Origin: Solirubrobacterales bacterium 70-9
GTDB taxonomy: Bacteria; Actinomycetota; Thermoleophilia; Solirubrobacterales; 70-9
DNA: 11,705 bases
Direction: 5' to 3'
Assembly: GCA_001898095.1 (NCBI GenBank)
Contig: MKSH01000278.1
Location: forward strand, 11,887 to 23,591
Part shown: positions 1 through 7,737 of the stretch, piece by piece
Numbering within the stretch: the stretch's first letter is position 1
Layout: each line of letters opens with the position of its first letter
Program-made: the position numbers and the translations under genes
The notes under the pieces: generated by a model
Told to the model about the DNA's origin: nothing
What the model saw: only the letters and a program-made list of their open reading frames with translations
Databases searched by the model: none

Positions 1-983
1 CCGCCGTGTTCTCTGACCCAGGCGTAGAAGGAGCCCGAGTAGGCATAGGGGGCGGTGCCGCCGGCCATCCGGACACCGGCGTGCTGCCAGACCCAGGAGA
101 CGAAGAGCGCGCACCATTCGACGCACGGCCCATACTTGGTGCAGTTGGAGCCGGGCGGGAACTCGGCTTCGCCGAGCTGGGACCGGGCGATGCGGACGAT
201 CGCGTCGCCGGAGGCCCCGGCGTCCGCCGAGGTCGTCGTCGATTCCCCGCAGGCCGGCCCTTGCGGACCATTCGTCTCGGAGACCTTCTTGCGGTGGCGA
301 TGCTTGTGCTGGACCTTGGTGACCACCGGCACGCTTGCTTCGGTCCCGCCGGGGTCCGGGGCGCCTTCTTCGTGGCCGAACCCGAATTCGACGGCCCGCG
401 CCATCACTTCATCGGCGTAGTCGGCGACCCCGTCGGCGCAGGCGCCGTAGTAGTTGCAGGCCGCTTCGTGGTAGGCGTGGAAGGAGCCGCCGGTGGCCGG
501 CGCCCCCATCGTCGTCCGCAGGATCCGCGCCGCCGTGAAGATCGCGTCGGCCGGATCGAAGATGTCCGCCCCGCCGCCGTCGGCGTCGACCTTGTACGTC
601 TCCCAGATCGTCGGCACCGAGGGGTCGGGACTGCATGCCGAGCCACGGACGTAGGCAATCTCCATAACGCCCGCGCACCCCGACGAGTTGAGGCCGCAGT
701 GGCCGTCGAAGCCGCACTCCTGCACGCCGATCGAGGCGAGGAAGGGCCAGGAGATGTCGAACCTCCGCGCCGCCCCCATGAAGATGTGCAGCCTTGCGGG
801 CGGGAACTGCCTCGCGGCGCCGGTCGCCCTGGGTCCCGAGGCGGAGGCGGTCCCACCGCCGACCAGGCACGGAGCCGTGGCGCCGACCAGGCCGGCGACC
901 GCCGCGACCACGACCGCGGCGACCGTCGCCGGCACCATCAGCAATGCAAGCGGCCAGAGCCGACGTCCGGGCGTCGCGCTCAT
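1..983 (-). CDS. TcpG/Orf14-like conjugation wall hydrolase: lytic transglycosylase + CHAP domain (partial, 3' end off window)
   Basis: Translating the minus strand from ATG at 983 gives 327 complete codons with no stop before the window edge, so the C-terminus is missing. Residues 11-38 form a hydrophobic signal or anchor segment. Residues ~60-200 look like an SLT/lysozyme-type transglycosylase: IGVQECGFDGHCG supplies a candidate catalytic Glu89, followed by CAGVMEIA and ACNYYG...YADEVM. A basic His-rich linker (VVTKVQHKHRHRKKVSET, 220-237) leads to residues ~258 onward, which read as a CHAP amidase/endopeptidase start: SNCTKYGPCVEWCALFVSW, with probable nucleophile Cys291; the catalytic His would lie beyond the window. 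The family cuts peptidoglycan so that the transfer channel can cross the wall, as Orf14 of Tn916 is thought to do. Its ATG overlaps the stop of the VirB6-like gene (ATGA, 980-983). Hydrolase assignment is firm; the exact fold of the first domain is less so. Confidence 0.85.
   Translation of the reverse strand, partial: MSATPGRRLWPLALLMVPATVAAVVVAAVAGLVGATAPCLVGGGTASASGPRATGAARQFPPARLHIFMGAARRFDISWPFLASIGVQECGFDGHCGLNSSGCAGVMEIAYVRGSACSPDPSVPTIWETYKVDADGGGADIFDPADAIFTAARILRTTMGAPATGGSFHAYHEAACNYYGACADGVADYADEVMARAVEFGFGHEEGAPDPGGTEASVPVVTKVQHKHRHRKKVSETNGPQGPACGESTTTSADAGASGDAIVRIARSQLGEAEFPPGSNCTKYGPCVEWCALFVSWVWQHAGVRMAGGTAPYAYSGSFYAWVREHG
267..326 (-). repeat. dispersed linker repeat, copy in the wall hydrolase
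   Basis: Encodes VVTKVQHKHRHRKKVSETNG. In plus-strand terms 288-302 matches 10718-10732 at 14 of 15 bases, and 313-326 matches 10737-10750 at 13 of 14. The intervening stretch is 10 bases here and 4 there, a two-codon length difference that keeps the frame. Confidence 0.7.
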
Positions 984-3295
984 CGGCCTCGACCCTTCTC
1001 GTCCTCGTCGCCGCGCGCCGACTTCGGTTTGTCCGACTCGGGCTTCACCGCCCCGGCCCGTTTCGTCTCATTCGCGTCGGCGCGTCTCCTCCGCTGGTCG
1101 TCTTTCAGCGCGTCGCCGAGATCCTTCGTCTGGTCCTCACGCGGGGCGGCAGTCGGCCTCGGCGCCGGGGCCGCCGCCGGCCGGGCCGGTCTGGCCGCCT
1201 TCGGATTCGCCGACGGCCGTGGCGATGCCTTGACCTCTGCCACCGACCGTGGCTGCCGGGCCTCCGCGGCACTCCCGGCGCCGGCCGCCGCCGGCCGTAC
1301 AGGACGACCGCCTTTGCGCCCGGCGCCTCGCCACCAACCTCCACGGCCGGCGGCACGGCGCCGCGGCGCGCGGCGCGGCCTGCCCCCACCGTCCCCGTCG
1401 GGATGTCGGCCGTCTTGATCGCGGTCCCGCGAGGGAGCCCGATCCGGCCTGTCGGCTGGTCGGCGTCGACCGTGACCGTCGGGATCCTTGGCCCGATCTC
1501 CGGGTCGCCTCTCCGGCCGCCATCCGGCGCGGGAACCCTGCTGGCGCCCGTCGCGCTGATCGGCGCCGCCGTCACGTTCACCGTGCTCGACATGCACCCG
1601 CTTGCCGCCGACCGGAACCCCCGACGCCCGGACCGGGGCGACCGGCTCGCGGCCGCCATCGCGACCCCGGCCTCGACCAAGGAAGGTGCCGCCGGCCCAG
1701 GCGAGACCGCGCCCCGCTCCACGCCCGACCCTTGCAGCCGGCTGGACGAGGGTCCGGTTTCCTACCCGCGCTCCGGCATATAGGGCGAGCAGGCTCAGGG
1801 CCCGGTCGCGGCCGGGCGCACCGGGCCCGGTCACCGCGCCCACAAGGCCGTCGGTCAGCGACCGCCGGCGCAGGAACACCGTCCAGAAGAAGGCGCACTG
1901 CAGGCCGAAGGAGAAGAGCCAGCCCAACTCCGAGGTCGCCTCGGAGATCGCCGCGCAGACGGCCAGCAGGATCGCGAGGATCAGCGAGTAGGCCGCCTTC
2001 CGCAGCAGCAGGCCCGCCATCTTCGCCAGCCAGCCCTTGAAGAACTGATGCCCGCGCCCGGGGACCACCGCCGCCACCAGCGCGACCGGCGCGAAGGCGA
2101 GCATGAGCAGCAGCTCAACCTGGGCGATGATGACCCCGAGCGAGAGTCCGCCGAGCAGGAAGAAGGCGCCCAGCTCGGCGAGCAGGATCACGAAGCCGAC
2201 GAGCAGGCGCTGGTACTGGCCGCCCTTTTCCATCGACGCCGCGGCGGGTTCGTCCTGCGGCCCCAGTTCGTAGGAGCCGTTTTCCTTGCCCGGGTCGGAG
2301 TCGGGCAGCTTCGAGGTGTCGCCGTCTTCGAGGGCTTCGATCTCGCCCTTTCGTTCCTTGGAGCCCGGGGGCATCCGCAGGAAGTGCGGCCCGTACTTCT
2401 TCAGGTTGTTGATGCAGGTCTTGCCCCCGGTGGTGACCGTCTGGCCCGATTCGAGACCTCGCGCCGCCGACGGTGCGATCGGCTGGACGGAGACGGATTC
2501 CGGTTCGTCGCCTTCGGACCCCGATTTCACGCAGTGCTCGAGCCCGCCGAACTCGAGGACGGCCCACGGCTGGGCGACGAGGAGACCGAAGAGCTGGTCG
2601 GCGCCCGCTTCCTTGGCTTCGGCCTGACTGGTCGGCTCGCCGTCCTTGGCGATCGAGAGGAACGCCCCCGACATCTCGTTCGTCAGGTGCGAGGCGGCGC
2701 CGATCGTCTGGCCCGGCTGGAGCACGAAGAAGAAGGCGGCGCAGACATATATGAGGGAGAGCGCGAGCTGGGAGGCGGTCTCCGCGTAGCGCCGTTGCAC
2801 CAGCGCCTTCCACATCGCCCACAGCGCGGCGAAGGAGACGGCCAACACCATCCACGGCCCGCCGAAGGCGGTGTCATAGATGGTCTGGATCGCCCGCGAG
2901 ACCGGCCCGAGCGCCCCGGCGCCGCCCGTGGCGCCCGACCCGTTGACGAGATCGAGGCTGAAGGCGAAGCCGAAAAGTTCGATCAGGAGGTTGGCGAACC
3001 AGGAGGTCCCGAGCCAGATGACGTTCGCGAAGAAGAACGCGATCATCGGCAGGAAGCCCGAGACGTCGACCCCGGAGAGGACCCCCGCCGAGATCATCGA
3101 GAAGTTCTCGTCGAGTTCGTAGGCGCCGAGGGTCCAGTCGCCCTTCAGCCCGGCCAGCGACCGGCCGGGGCCGACGTTCGCCCACACGTCGGCGTGGGCC
3201 AGCGGTGCCAGGAGCCAGAACAGCCCGACCGCCAGCGTGCCGGTGAGGATGATCGTCCCGCGGCGACGAGCGAGGATCGCGGCGAGGCCCCTCAT
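980..3295 (-). CDS. VirB6/TrbL-like conjugal transfer membrane protein (TcpH/Orf15-like)
   Basis: This 771-residue polytopic protein is probably the inner-membrane channel of the secretion machine. Hydrophobic segments lie at about 13-33 (ending APLAHA, signal-like), 78-112, 146-166, 175-193, 363-385, 387-412, 424-447 and 455-475. The block 363-475 (LLAELGAFFLLGG, VELLLMLAFAPVALVAAVVPG, QFFKGWLAKMAG) is the VirB6/TrbL-type core. A hydrophilic loop of about 150 residues (205-360), with Cys255 and Cys294, separates the two membrane blocks. From about 480 the protein is a disordered, charged R/G/P/A-rich tail ending in an Asp/Lys/Arg-rich stretch. Between about residues 515 and 665 (1300-1750) codon-position GC fits another frame better, so that part of the translation may be wrong; see findings. 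ATG at 3295 overlaps the VirB4-like stop, and the TGA at 980 overlaps the hydrolase ATG. Confidence 0.85.
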   Translation of the reverse strand: MRGLAAILARRRGTIILTGTLAVGLFWLLAPLAHADVWANVGPGRSLAGLKGDWTLGAYELDENFSMISAGVLSGVDVSGFLPMIAFFFANVIWLGTSWFANLLIELFGFAFSLDLVNGSGATGGAGALGPVSRAIQTIYDTAFGGPWMVLAVSFAALWAMWKALVQRRYAETASQLALSLIYVCAAFFFVLQPGQTIGAASHLTNEMSGAFLSIAKDGEPTSQAEAKEAGADQLFGLLVAQPWAVLEFGGLEHCVKSGSEGDEPESVSVQPIAPSAARGLESGQTVTTGGKTCINNLKKYGPHFLRMPPGSKERKGEIEALEDGDTSKLPDSDPGKENGSYELGPQDEPAAASMEKGGQYQRLLVGFVILLAELGAFFLLGGLSLGVIIAQVELLLMLAFAPVALVAAVVPGRGHQFFKGWLAKMAGLLLRKAAYSLILAILLAVCAAISEATSELGWLFSFGLQCAFFWTVFLRRRSLTDGLVGAVTGPGAPGRDRALSLLALYAGARVGNRTLVQPAARVGRGAGRGLAWAGGTFLGRGRGRDGGREPVAPVRASGVPVGGKRVHVEHGERDGGADQRDGRQQGSRAGWRPERRPGDRAKDPDGHGRRRPADRPDRAPSRDRDQDGRHPDGDGGGRPRRAPRRRAAGRGGWWRGAGRKGGRPVRPAAAGAGSAAEARQPRSVAEVKASPRPSANPKAARPARPAAAPAPRPTAAPREDQTKDLGDALKDDQRRRRADANETKRAGAVKPESDKPKSARGDEDEKGRGR

Positions 3296-5862
3296 GCCTC
3301 GACCTCTCGCGGGCGACCCTCGCCGGGGTCGTCGACGTGGTCCCGTCGCCGCGGACCACCACCGCGGCCGGGTCGGCCGCCTTTCTGGTGGTCGCCTCGG
3401 GCCCTTCCTGCCTGCCCGTCGGAGACATGGGTCCGCGGAGATCTCCGTCCTGGGGTGGTGTCGAGCTCGGCGAGGAGCCCCGGGTCGGGATCGACCTGCA
3501 CCTCGCCCCAGCGCCCGTCGAGGTCGCGCTGGAGACCTCGCCCGCGTCGGTATTCGGTGAGCCGCGAGGCGAGCCCGCCCTCCTCGGGATCGAGACCGAA
3601 CTCCTCCAGCCCGCGGGCGGCGGCGCGCGGGGAGTCCTGGCCGAAGAGGAAGGTGGTCCCGACCAGCTGCGCCAGCTCACCGAGGTCCTCGACCTGTTGG
3701 GTCGCCAACAGGACGGTCGCGTTGAACGCCCGGCCGAGCCGGATCAGTTTGTTCAGCAGCGCCCGCCCCTGGGAGGAGGCGAAGAAGACCCATCCCTCGT
3801 CGAGCAGGACGATCTTGTGCCGGTCGCGGTCGCCGGAGATCAGCTTCAGAGTCGAGGCGGCAACCAGCGCCAGCGTCGCCACCGACACCCGCTCGCTGCG
3901 CGTGTAGGCGGCGCGGTCGGTGCCCGGGTCGGGGAGGTTCAGCCCCGGCATACGGATCGTGATCAGATTCGGGCCCGCCCCTTCGTCGAGAAGTTGCGCG
4001 TCGTCGTCGTCGGGACGGGAAAATCCGAGGCGGGCGAGGCCGAAGTCGGCGACGACGTCGAGGGCCTCGGCGGCGTCCTTGGCGCCAGGCGCCTCGGAGC
4101 CGTGCATCCGCGCCACGACGTCGTGCAGGCTCCGCTCGTCCTGGCGGACCGCGTCGCGGACCGCCCGGTCGATCGCCACCTCCCAGGAGGAGTGGGGGTC
4201 GCGGAGCAGCTCCAACAGGTAGGAAGAGGCGAGTTCCTCACGCAGCTCCGGCAGGCCGATCCGCAGCGGATCGAGTTTGCCTCGATGGACGGGGTCGGCG
4301 GAGAGCTCGAGGATCTCGACCTCGTTGTCCTCCAGCCCCGACAACTCCGCGAGCCGGTGGTCGGGCTTCGGGTCGAAGTCGATCACCAGGCTCCCCCGTA
4401 GGAGCCCCGCGTGGGCGATCACCTGGGCGGCGATCGTCTTGCCCGAGCCGGGGGTGCCGGAGAAGAGCACCGCCGAGGGACGCGAGTCGCGCGGCGCCTC
4501 GGTCGGGTCGAAGCGGACCGGGCGCCCGGCGACCGGGTCGTAGCCGAGATAGACGCCGCCCGGCGAGCCGACCGCGGCGGTCGCGATCGGCACGCTCGCC
4601 GCCACCTGCTCGGTGGTCATCTGGCGCCGGTAGTCGGCGATGGCACCCCCGTCGGGACGGGGAAGGTGGTCGAGGAAGAGCGCGTGCTGGAGACCCCGCG
4701 GTCGGTGCAGGGCGACCTCGCCGTAGCGCTCGCGGAGCGTCGTTATCCGCGCCTCCAGCGTGTCGGGATCCGGTGCGCCGACGGCGAGGGAGATGGAGGC
4801 CCGCAGCATCGGCGGCCGCGCCACCGAGGAGAGGATCGCCTCGTACTCGCGCGCCAGCTCCCGGTCCTCCTCGGCGAGGGCGCCGGGGCCGGTCGGCGAT
4901 CCCGCGAGCTGCTCCCTATAAGAGTGCTCGACGTCGAGCACCCGGCGGCGCACCTGGGCGAGCGCCTCGCGGTTGCCGATCAGATCGGCATGAAGGACGG
5001 CGTCGACGGGCCCAGCCCCTTCGAGCGGCGCGAAGAGGATCTCTGCGGCGCCGGGGAACTCCGCCTCCTCGGCCAGCGAACCGAGACAGAGGAACGCCTG
5101 ATGGGAGTCCCCCGCCTCCGACTCGACCACCAGCGACGGCGCCCGACCGGGCTCCTCGCGCATCGGCGCGTTGACCGGCTCCCAGAGGTCGGATTCGAGC
5201 GGCTCGTAGAGGACCTCCTCCCCCTCGCCGCCCAGGATCAGCGCGTCGGGTTGCCAGTGCCGTTCGAGCTCGGGCTCGCCGAGCCCGCGGACGGCGGCGC
5301 GCCGCAGGAGCCACTGGAGGTCCTCGGTGCCTGCGCGTCGCAGCTCGACCACCGACGCCGCCCTGCCGAAGGCGCGTCGCTCGGCCTCGGCGAGCGTCTG
5401 CAGCTCGGCGCCCGAGATCGGGCTCGCCGCACCGACACCCGCCAGGTCCTCGAGCCGGCGGCGAGCCCGCCCCAGCGAGCGGAAGGCACCGCCGCCCCGC
5501 CGACCCTCGGTGAGAGAGATCGCCAGGTAGATCTCGGGAAGGTGGGAGTCGAGCGAGGCGAGCCGCTCCTGCTGGCCCTCCAGATAGGCCCGCCAGCGAC
5601 CGCGGTCGGCGTGCTCCCGGTCGGCCAGCCAGGCCAGCTCGGCCGCGTAGCGCTCGGCCGGGTAGGGCCGGGCGATCCGGTAGATCGAGAGGTCCGCCCC
5701 GACCACCGAGATCAGCCGCTCGAGCCGGTTCAGGAGGCCCCACTTGTCGGCGATCGAGAGGAACGGATAGGAGCGCGACTCGACCCGGTACAGGCTGGCG
5801 GCCTCGCCGCCCGGCCCGATGAGGACGTTCGCCCGCGCGTATCGCAGGGGGAAACGGATCAC
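3292..5862 (-). CDS. VirB4-like conjugation ATPase (TcpF/Orf16-like)
   Basis: This 856-residue ATPase is expected to power assembly of the transfer channel and substrate movement at the cytoplasmic membrane. The N-terminal ~430 residues match the general layout of VirB4/TraC-type proteins, which carry a long, weakly conserved domain before the motor. The RecA-like motor has Walker A GTPGSGKT at 469-476, then SLVIDFDPKPDHRL at 491-504. Walker B is HKIVLLDEGWVFF with Asp688-Glu689, and the sensor-like LLATQQVEDL is at 718-727. FLFGQDSPRAAARGLEEFGL follows, as in conjugative VirB4 homologues. Residues from about 804 form an R/G-rich tail whose phase is doubtful. The start is GTG at 5862, overlapping the TcpE-like stop (GTGA). 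The next gene starts inside its stop codon. Length fits the family. Confidence 0.93.
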   Translation of the reverse strand: MIRFPLRYARANVLIGPGGEAASLYRVESRSYPFLSIADKWGLLNRLERLISVVGADLSIYRIARPYPAERYAAELAWLADREHADRGRWRAYLEGQQERLASLDSHLPEIYLAISLTEGRRGGGAFRSLGRARRRLEDLAGVGAASPISGAELQTLAEAERRAFGRAASVVELRRAGTEDLQWLLRRAAVRGLGEPELERHWQPDALILGGEGEEVLYEPLESDLWEPVNAPMREEPGRAPSLVVESEAGDSHQAFLCLGSLAEEAEFPGAAEILFAPLEGAGPVDAVLHADLIGNREALAQVRRRVLDVEHSYREQLAGSPTGPGALAEEDRELAREYEAILSSVARPPMLRASISLAVGAPDPDTLEARITTLRERYGEVALHRPRGLQHALFLDHLPRPDGGAIADYRRQMTTEQVAASVPIATAAVGSPGGVYLGYDPVAGRPVRFDPTEAPRDSRPSAVLFSGTPGSGKTIAAQVIAHAGLLRGSLVIDFDPKPDHRLAELSGLEDNEVEILELSADPVHRGKLDPLRIGLPELREELASSYLLELLRDPHSSWEVAIDRAVRDAVRQDERSLHDVVARMHGSEAPGAKDAAEALDVVADFGLARLGFSRPDDDDAQLLDEGAGPNLITIRMPGLNLPDPGTDRAAYTRSERVSVATLALVAASTLKLISGDRDRHKIVLLDEGWVFFASSQGRALLNKLIRLGRAFNATVLLATQQVEDLGELAQLVGTTFLFGQDSPRAAARGLEEFGLDPEEGGLASRLTEYRRGRGLQRDLDGRWGEVQVDPDPGLLAELDTTPGRRSPRTHVSDGQAGRARGDHQKGGRPGRGGGPRRRDHVDDPGEGRPREVEA

Positions 5863-6566
5863 GGCCGGACCTCCAGGGTCTGGCCTGGCTTCAGCACGAC
5901 CCGGTGGCGCAGGCGCGAGCGTCGGGTGAAGAGGCCCGGTTCCCGGACCACGAGGTTGCCGCCGCGGAGGCGACGCCTGACCGCCACCGGCTCGACGAAG
6001 CCCACCGAGCCGGGCCCCGTGACGCGGGCGTGACGCAGACGGAACCCTCTCGCGTCGGGGGCGATCCAGATCCGCGTGTCGGTTCCCCGACGCGGGCCCG
6101 CCGACGGCAACCCTCGGCCGAGCGAGCGCCGCGACGGCGCCAGTCGAAGGCCCGCCCAGGAGAGGGCGAAGCGCTCCGGCCGACGACCGTCCGGGGTCGC
6201 CTGGGTGGCGGCGGTCGCCACCGCCATCGGCAGGACGACCAGCCGGAACGGCCAGTCGAGCGCCCCCAGGAAGATCCCGAGGATCAACGTCCCTGCGGCT
6301 GCCGCGGTGGCGGCGAGGAGCCCGGCGGTCCTGTCTCCGATCGCGAGGCCGCCTGCTCCGGCCGCCACCGCGGCAGCCGCAGGGACGAAGAGGGAACCCG
6401 AGCCCACGGCGAGGACCGCGACGAGCGTGCCGAGCATCCAGCCCAGCCAGCGCAACGGCACCCCGCCGGGGACCGGCAAGGGCCGGCCCTCCACCTGGTG
6501 GATCCGACGCTCGGGGGAGAAGATCCGCTGGTAGGAGCGGACCCCGGCAGTGCTGCCGCCACTCAC
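5859..6566 (-). CDS. TcpE-like conjugal transfer membrane protein with a C-terminal extension
   Basis: The 235-residue protein opens with SYQRIFSPERRIHQVEGRPLP, close in pattern to the N-terminus of TcpE/Orf17 proteins of Gram-positive conjugative elements, in which a Y-R-I-Y/F motif and a conserved basic patch precede paired membrane helices. Hydrophobic segments lie at about 38-58, 58-76, 82-102 and 106-121. Residues ~125-235 are a basic, probably cytoplasmic domain (RIWIAPDARGFRLRHARV..., RHRVVLKPGQTLEVRP) that I do not recognise. Its position just before the VirB4-like ATPase is where Tn916 keeps orf17, supporting the call. The start is GTG at 6566, overlapping the preceding stop as GTGA. 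TcpE family by N-terminus and context; PrgI-type membrane proteins are the main alternative. Confidence 0.75.
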   Translation of the reverse strand: MSGGSTAGVRSYQRIFSPERRIHQVEGRPLPVPGGVPLRWLGWMLGTLVAVLAVGSGSLFVPAAAAVAAGAGGLAIGDRTAGLLAATAAAAGTLILGIFLGALDWPFRLVVLPMAVATAATQATPDGRRPERFALSWAGLRLAPSRRSLGRGLPSAGPRRGTDTRIWIAPDARGFRLRHARVTGPGSVGFVEPVAVRRRLRGGNLVVREPGLFTRRSRLRHRVVLKPGQTLEVRP

Positions 6567-6871
6567 GGCAGCACCTGGTTGGCGATGGCTTTCGCGGCGT
6601 CGGCGACCTGGCCGGGCGCGAAGACGAACCAGCCGACGACGATCGCCGCGACGAAGAACATCATCAACTCGGTGAAGCGTCGGTTGACGAGGAAGAACAG
6701 CGCGAAGATCGCGACGATGCCCGTGTAGAGCTCGCCGGCGTATTCGCGGAGCAACCCGGAGAGGTTCGAGCCGACCGAGTTGCCCCCGGCCGCGAGCGCC
6801 GCGGCGGGCACCAACAGCGTGGCCGCGACGACGATCGCCGCCGTGAGGGCGATGCCTGTCAGCCGCCTCAT
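6563..6871 (-). CDS. small exported two-helix membrane protein, TcpD-like (possible pilin/VirB2 counterpart)
   Basis: The 102-residue product has a clear signal-type N-terminus (MRRLTG then a hydrophobic run to about residue 28, ending PAAALAAGG). Two hydrophobic helices follow, at ~46-62 and ~67-84, split by the basic turn VNRRFTE, and then a short amphipathic C-terminus (QVADAAKAIANQV). Size, topology and position between the TcpC-like and TcpE-like genes match TcpD-type proteins. The leader plus two helices also resembles VirB2/TrbC pilins, but no pilin processing site can be shown. ATG at 6871 lies inside the TcpC-like stop (ATGA), and its own stop lies inside the next GTG, so it is translated within the operon. 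Confidence 0.75.
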   Translation of the reverse strand: MRRLTGIALTAAIVVAATLLVPAAALAAGGNSVGSNLSGLLREYAGELYTGIVAIFALFFLVNRRFTELMMFFVAAIVVGWFVFAPGQVADAAKAIANQVLP

Positions 6872-7728
6872 GCGACCGCCCCCCCGACGCCGGCGACGTA
6901 CCAGCGGCGATTCCGCTCGACCGCCCGCAGCCGGTAGGTCAGCGGGTAGACGGCGCCGGTCTCCGGGTCGCGGAGCCGGGCGGCCACGACGAGGTCGCGT
7001 TCGGGCCCTTCGGCGCCGCCGAGCTGCGAGGCATGACCGACCGAGGCGAGTTCCAGTCCGCCCCCGAGGGGCACGACCATCGATCCCGGCGCTACGAGGT
7101 AGGCGAGGTCCGAGGCCTTCCCGGCCGAGACGTAGGCCGGGAGGAACTTCTCCACCAGTTCGCCGATCGCGCCGGCGCCGGATCCGGCGATCGGCCGGGG
7201 CCGCTCAGGGTCGGCCCCGGCCGGTGCCGGCACCGCGACGATGGAGGGCGCACCCAGGGCCGCCACCTCGCCCGCCTCCTGACGGACGATCGGGACGGCC
7301 AGATCGAGGGTGCGCGCGTCGCGGAGATCGCAGGAGACGGTGAGGAGCCAGCGGCTCGCGCCGACCTTGGTGCTCTTCACCACCTCCGCCTGGGCCACCC
7401 CGGCACCTGAGGCGGGCCGCAGTCCGGCGCCGACGTGGGCGCCTTCGGCGAGATAGGCCCGAAGATCGTTCGGGGAGGGGGATTCGAGGTAGGCCCGCGC
7501 GAAGCCGACGGCGAGCGCTTCGGCCGCCTGGCCGGGTCCATCCGGTCCGCCGCGGTCGAGCTGCGCCGGGGCGCGTTCGGGCGATTCGAGGATCGCCGCC
7601 CCGCCCCGGACCAGCAGGAGTGCGAGGACCGCCCAGAGGGCGACCCGACCGACCGGGCGCAGCGCGGCGCCCAGCGGTCGGGACTCAACCTCCTTTCCTG
7701 CTTCTCGTGAAAAACGTGGAAATGACAC
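6868..7728 (-). CDS. TcpC-like conjugal transfer protein (Orf13-like)
   Basis: The product has a short cytoplasmic N-terminus, one membrane helix (VALWAVLALLLVRGGAAIL, about residues 29-47 of this start) and an extracytoplasmic remainder with two similar alpha/beta halves. These are roughly residues 65-150 (ALAVGFARAYLESPSPNDLRAYLAEG) and 185-285 (GELVEKFLPAYVSAGKASDLAYLVAPG...). This is the TcpC plan of an anchor plus two NTF2-like domains that assemble at the mating channel. It is the first visible gene of the operon. I prefer GTG at 7728 because GGAGGT (7738-7743) sits 9 bases ahead. GTG at 7737 in the same frame is possible, served by a second ACGGAGG at 7749-7755 with an 11-base spacer. 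The first ~14 codons are mostly A/T-ending, unlike the rest of the gene. Confidence 0.82.
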   Translation of the reverse strand: MSFPRFSREAGKEVESRPLGAALRPVGRVALWAVLALLLVRGGAAILESPERAPAQLDRGGPDGPGQAAEALAVGFARAYLESPSPNDLRAYLAEGAHVGAGLRPASGAGVAQAEVVKSTKVGASRWLLTVSCDLRDARTLDLAVPIVRQEAGEVAALGAPSIVAVPAPAGADPERPRPIAGSGAGAIGELVEKFLPAYVSAGKASDLAYLVAPGSMVVPLGGGLELASVGHASQLGGAEGPERDLVVAARLRDPETGAVYPLTYRLRAVERNRRWYVAGVGGAVA

Positions 7729-7737
7729 CTGACCCAC

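Noticed and set aside
6..1418. Long plus-strand open frame
   Set aside because: It is antisense to the hydrolase and VirB6-like tail, gives R/P/G/A-rich protein without domains, and is the mirror of good minus-strand genes.
2048..3907. 619-codon plus-strand open frame
   Set aside because: Antisense to the VirB6-like and VirB4-like genes; the product is E/R/D-rich with no recognisable motif, as expected opposite high-GC coding DNA.
4411..6033. 540-codon plus-strand open frame
   Set aside because: Antisense to the VirB4-like ATPase, whose Walker motifs fix the true strand and frame.
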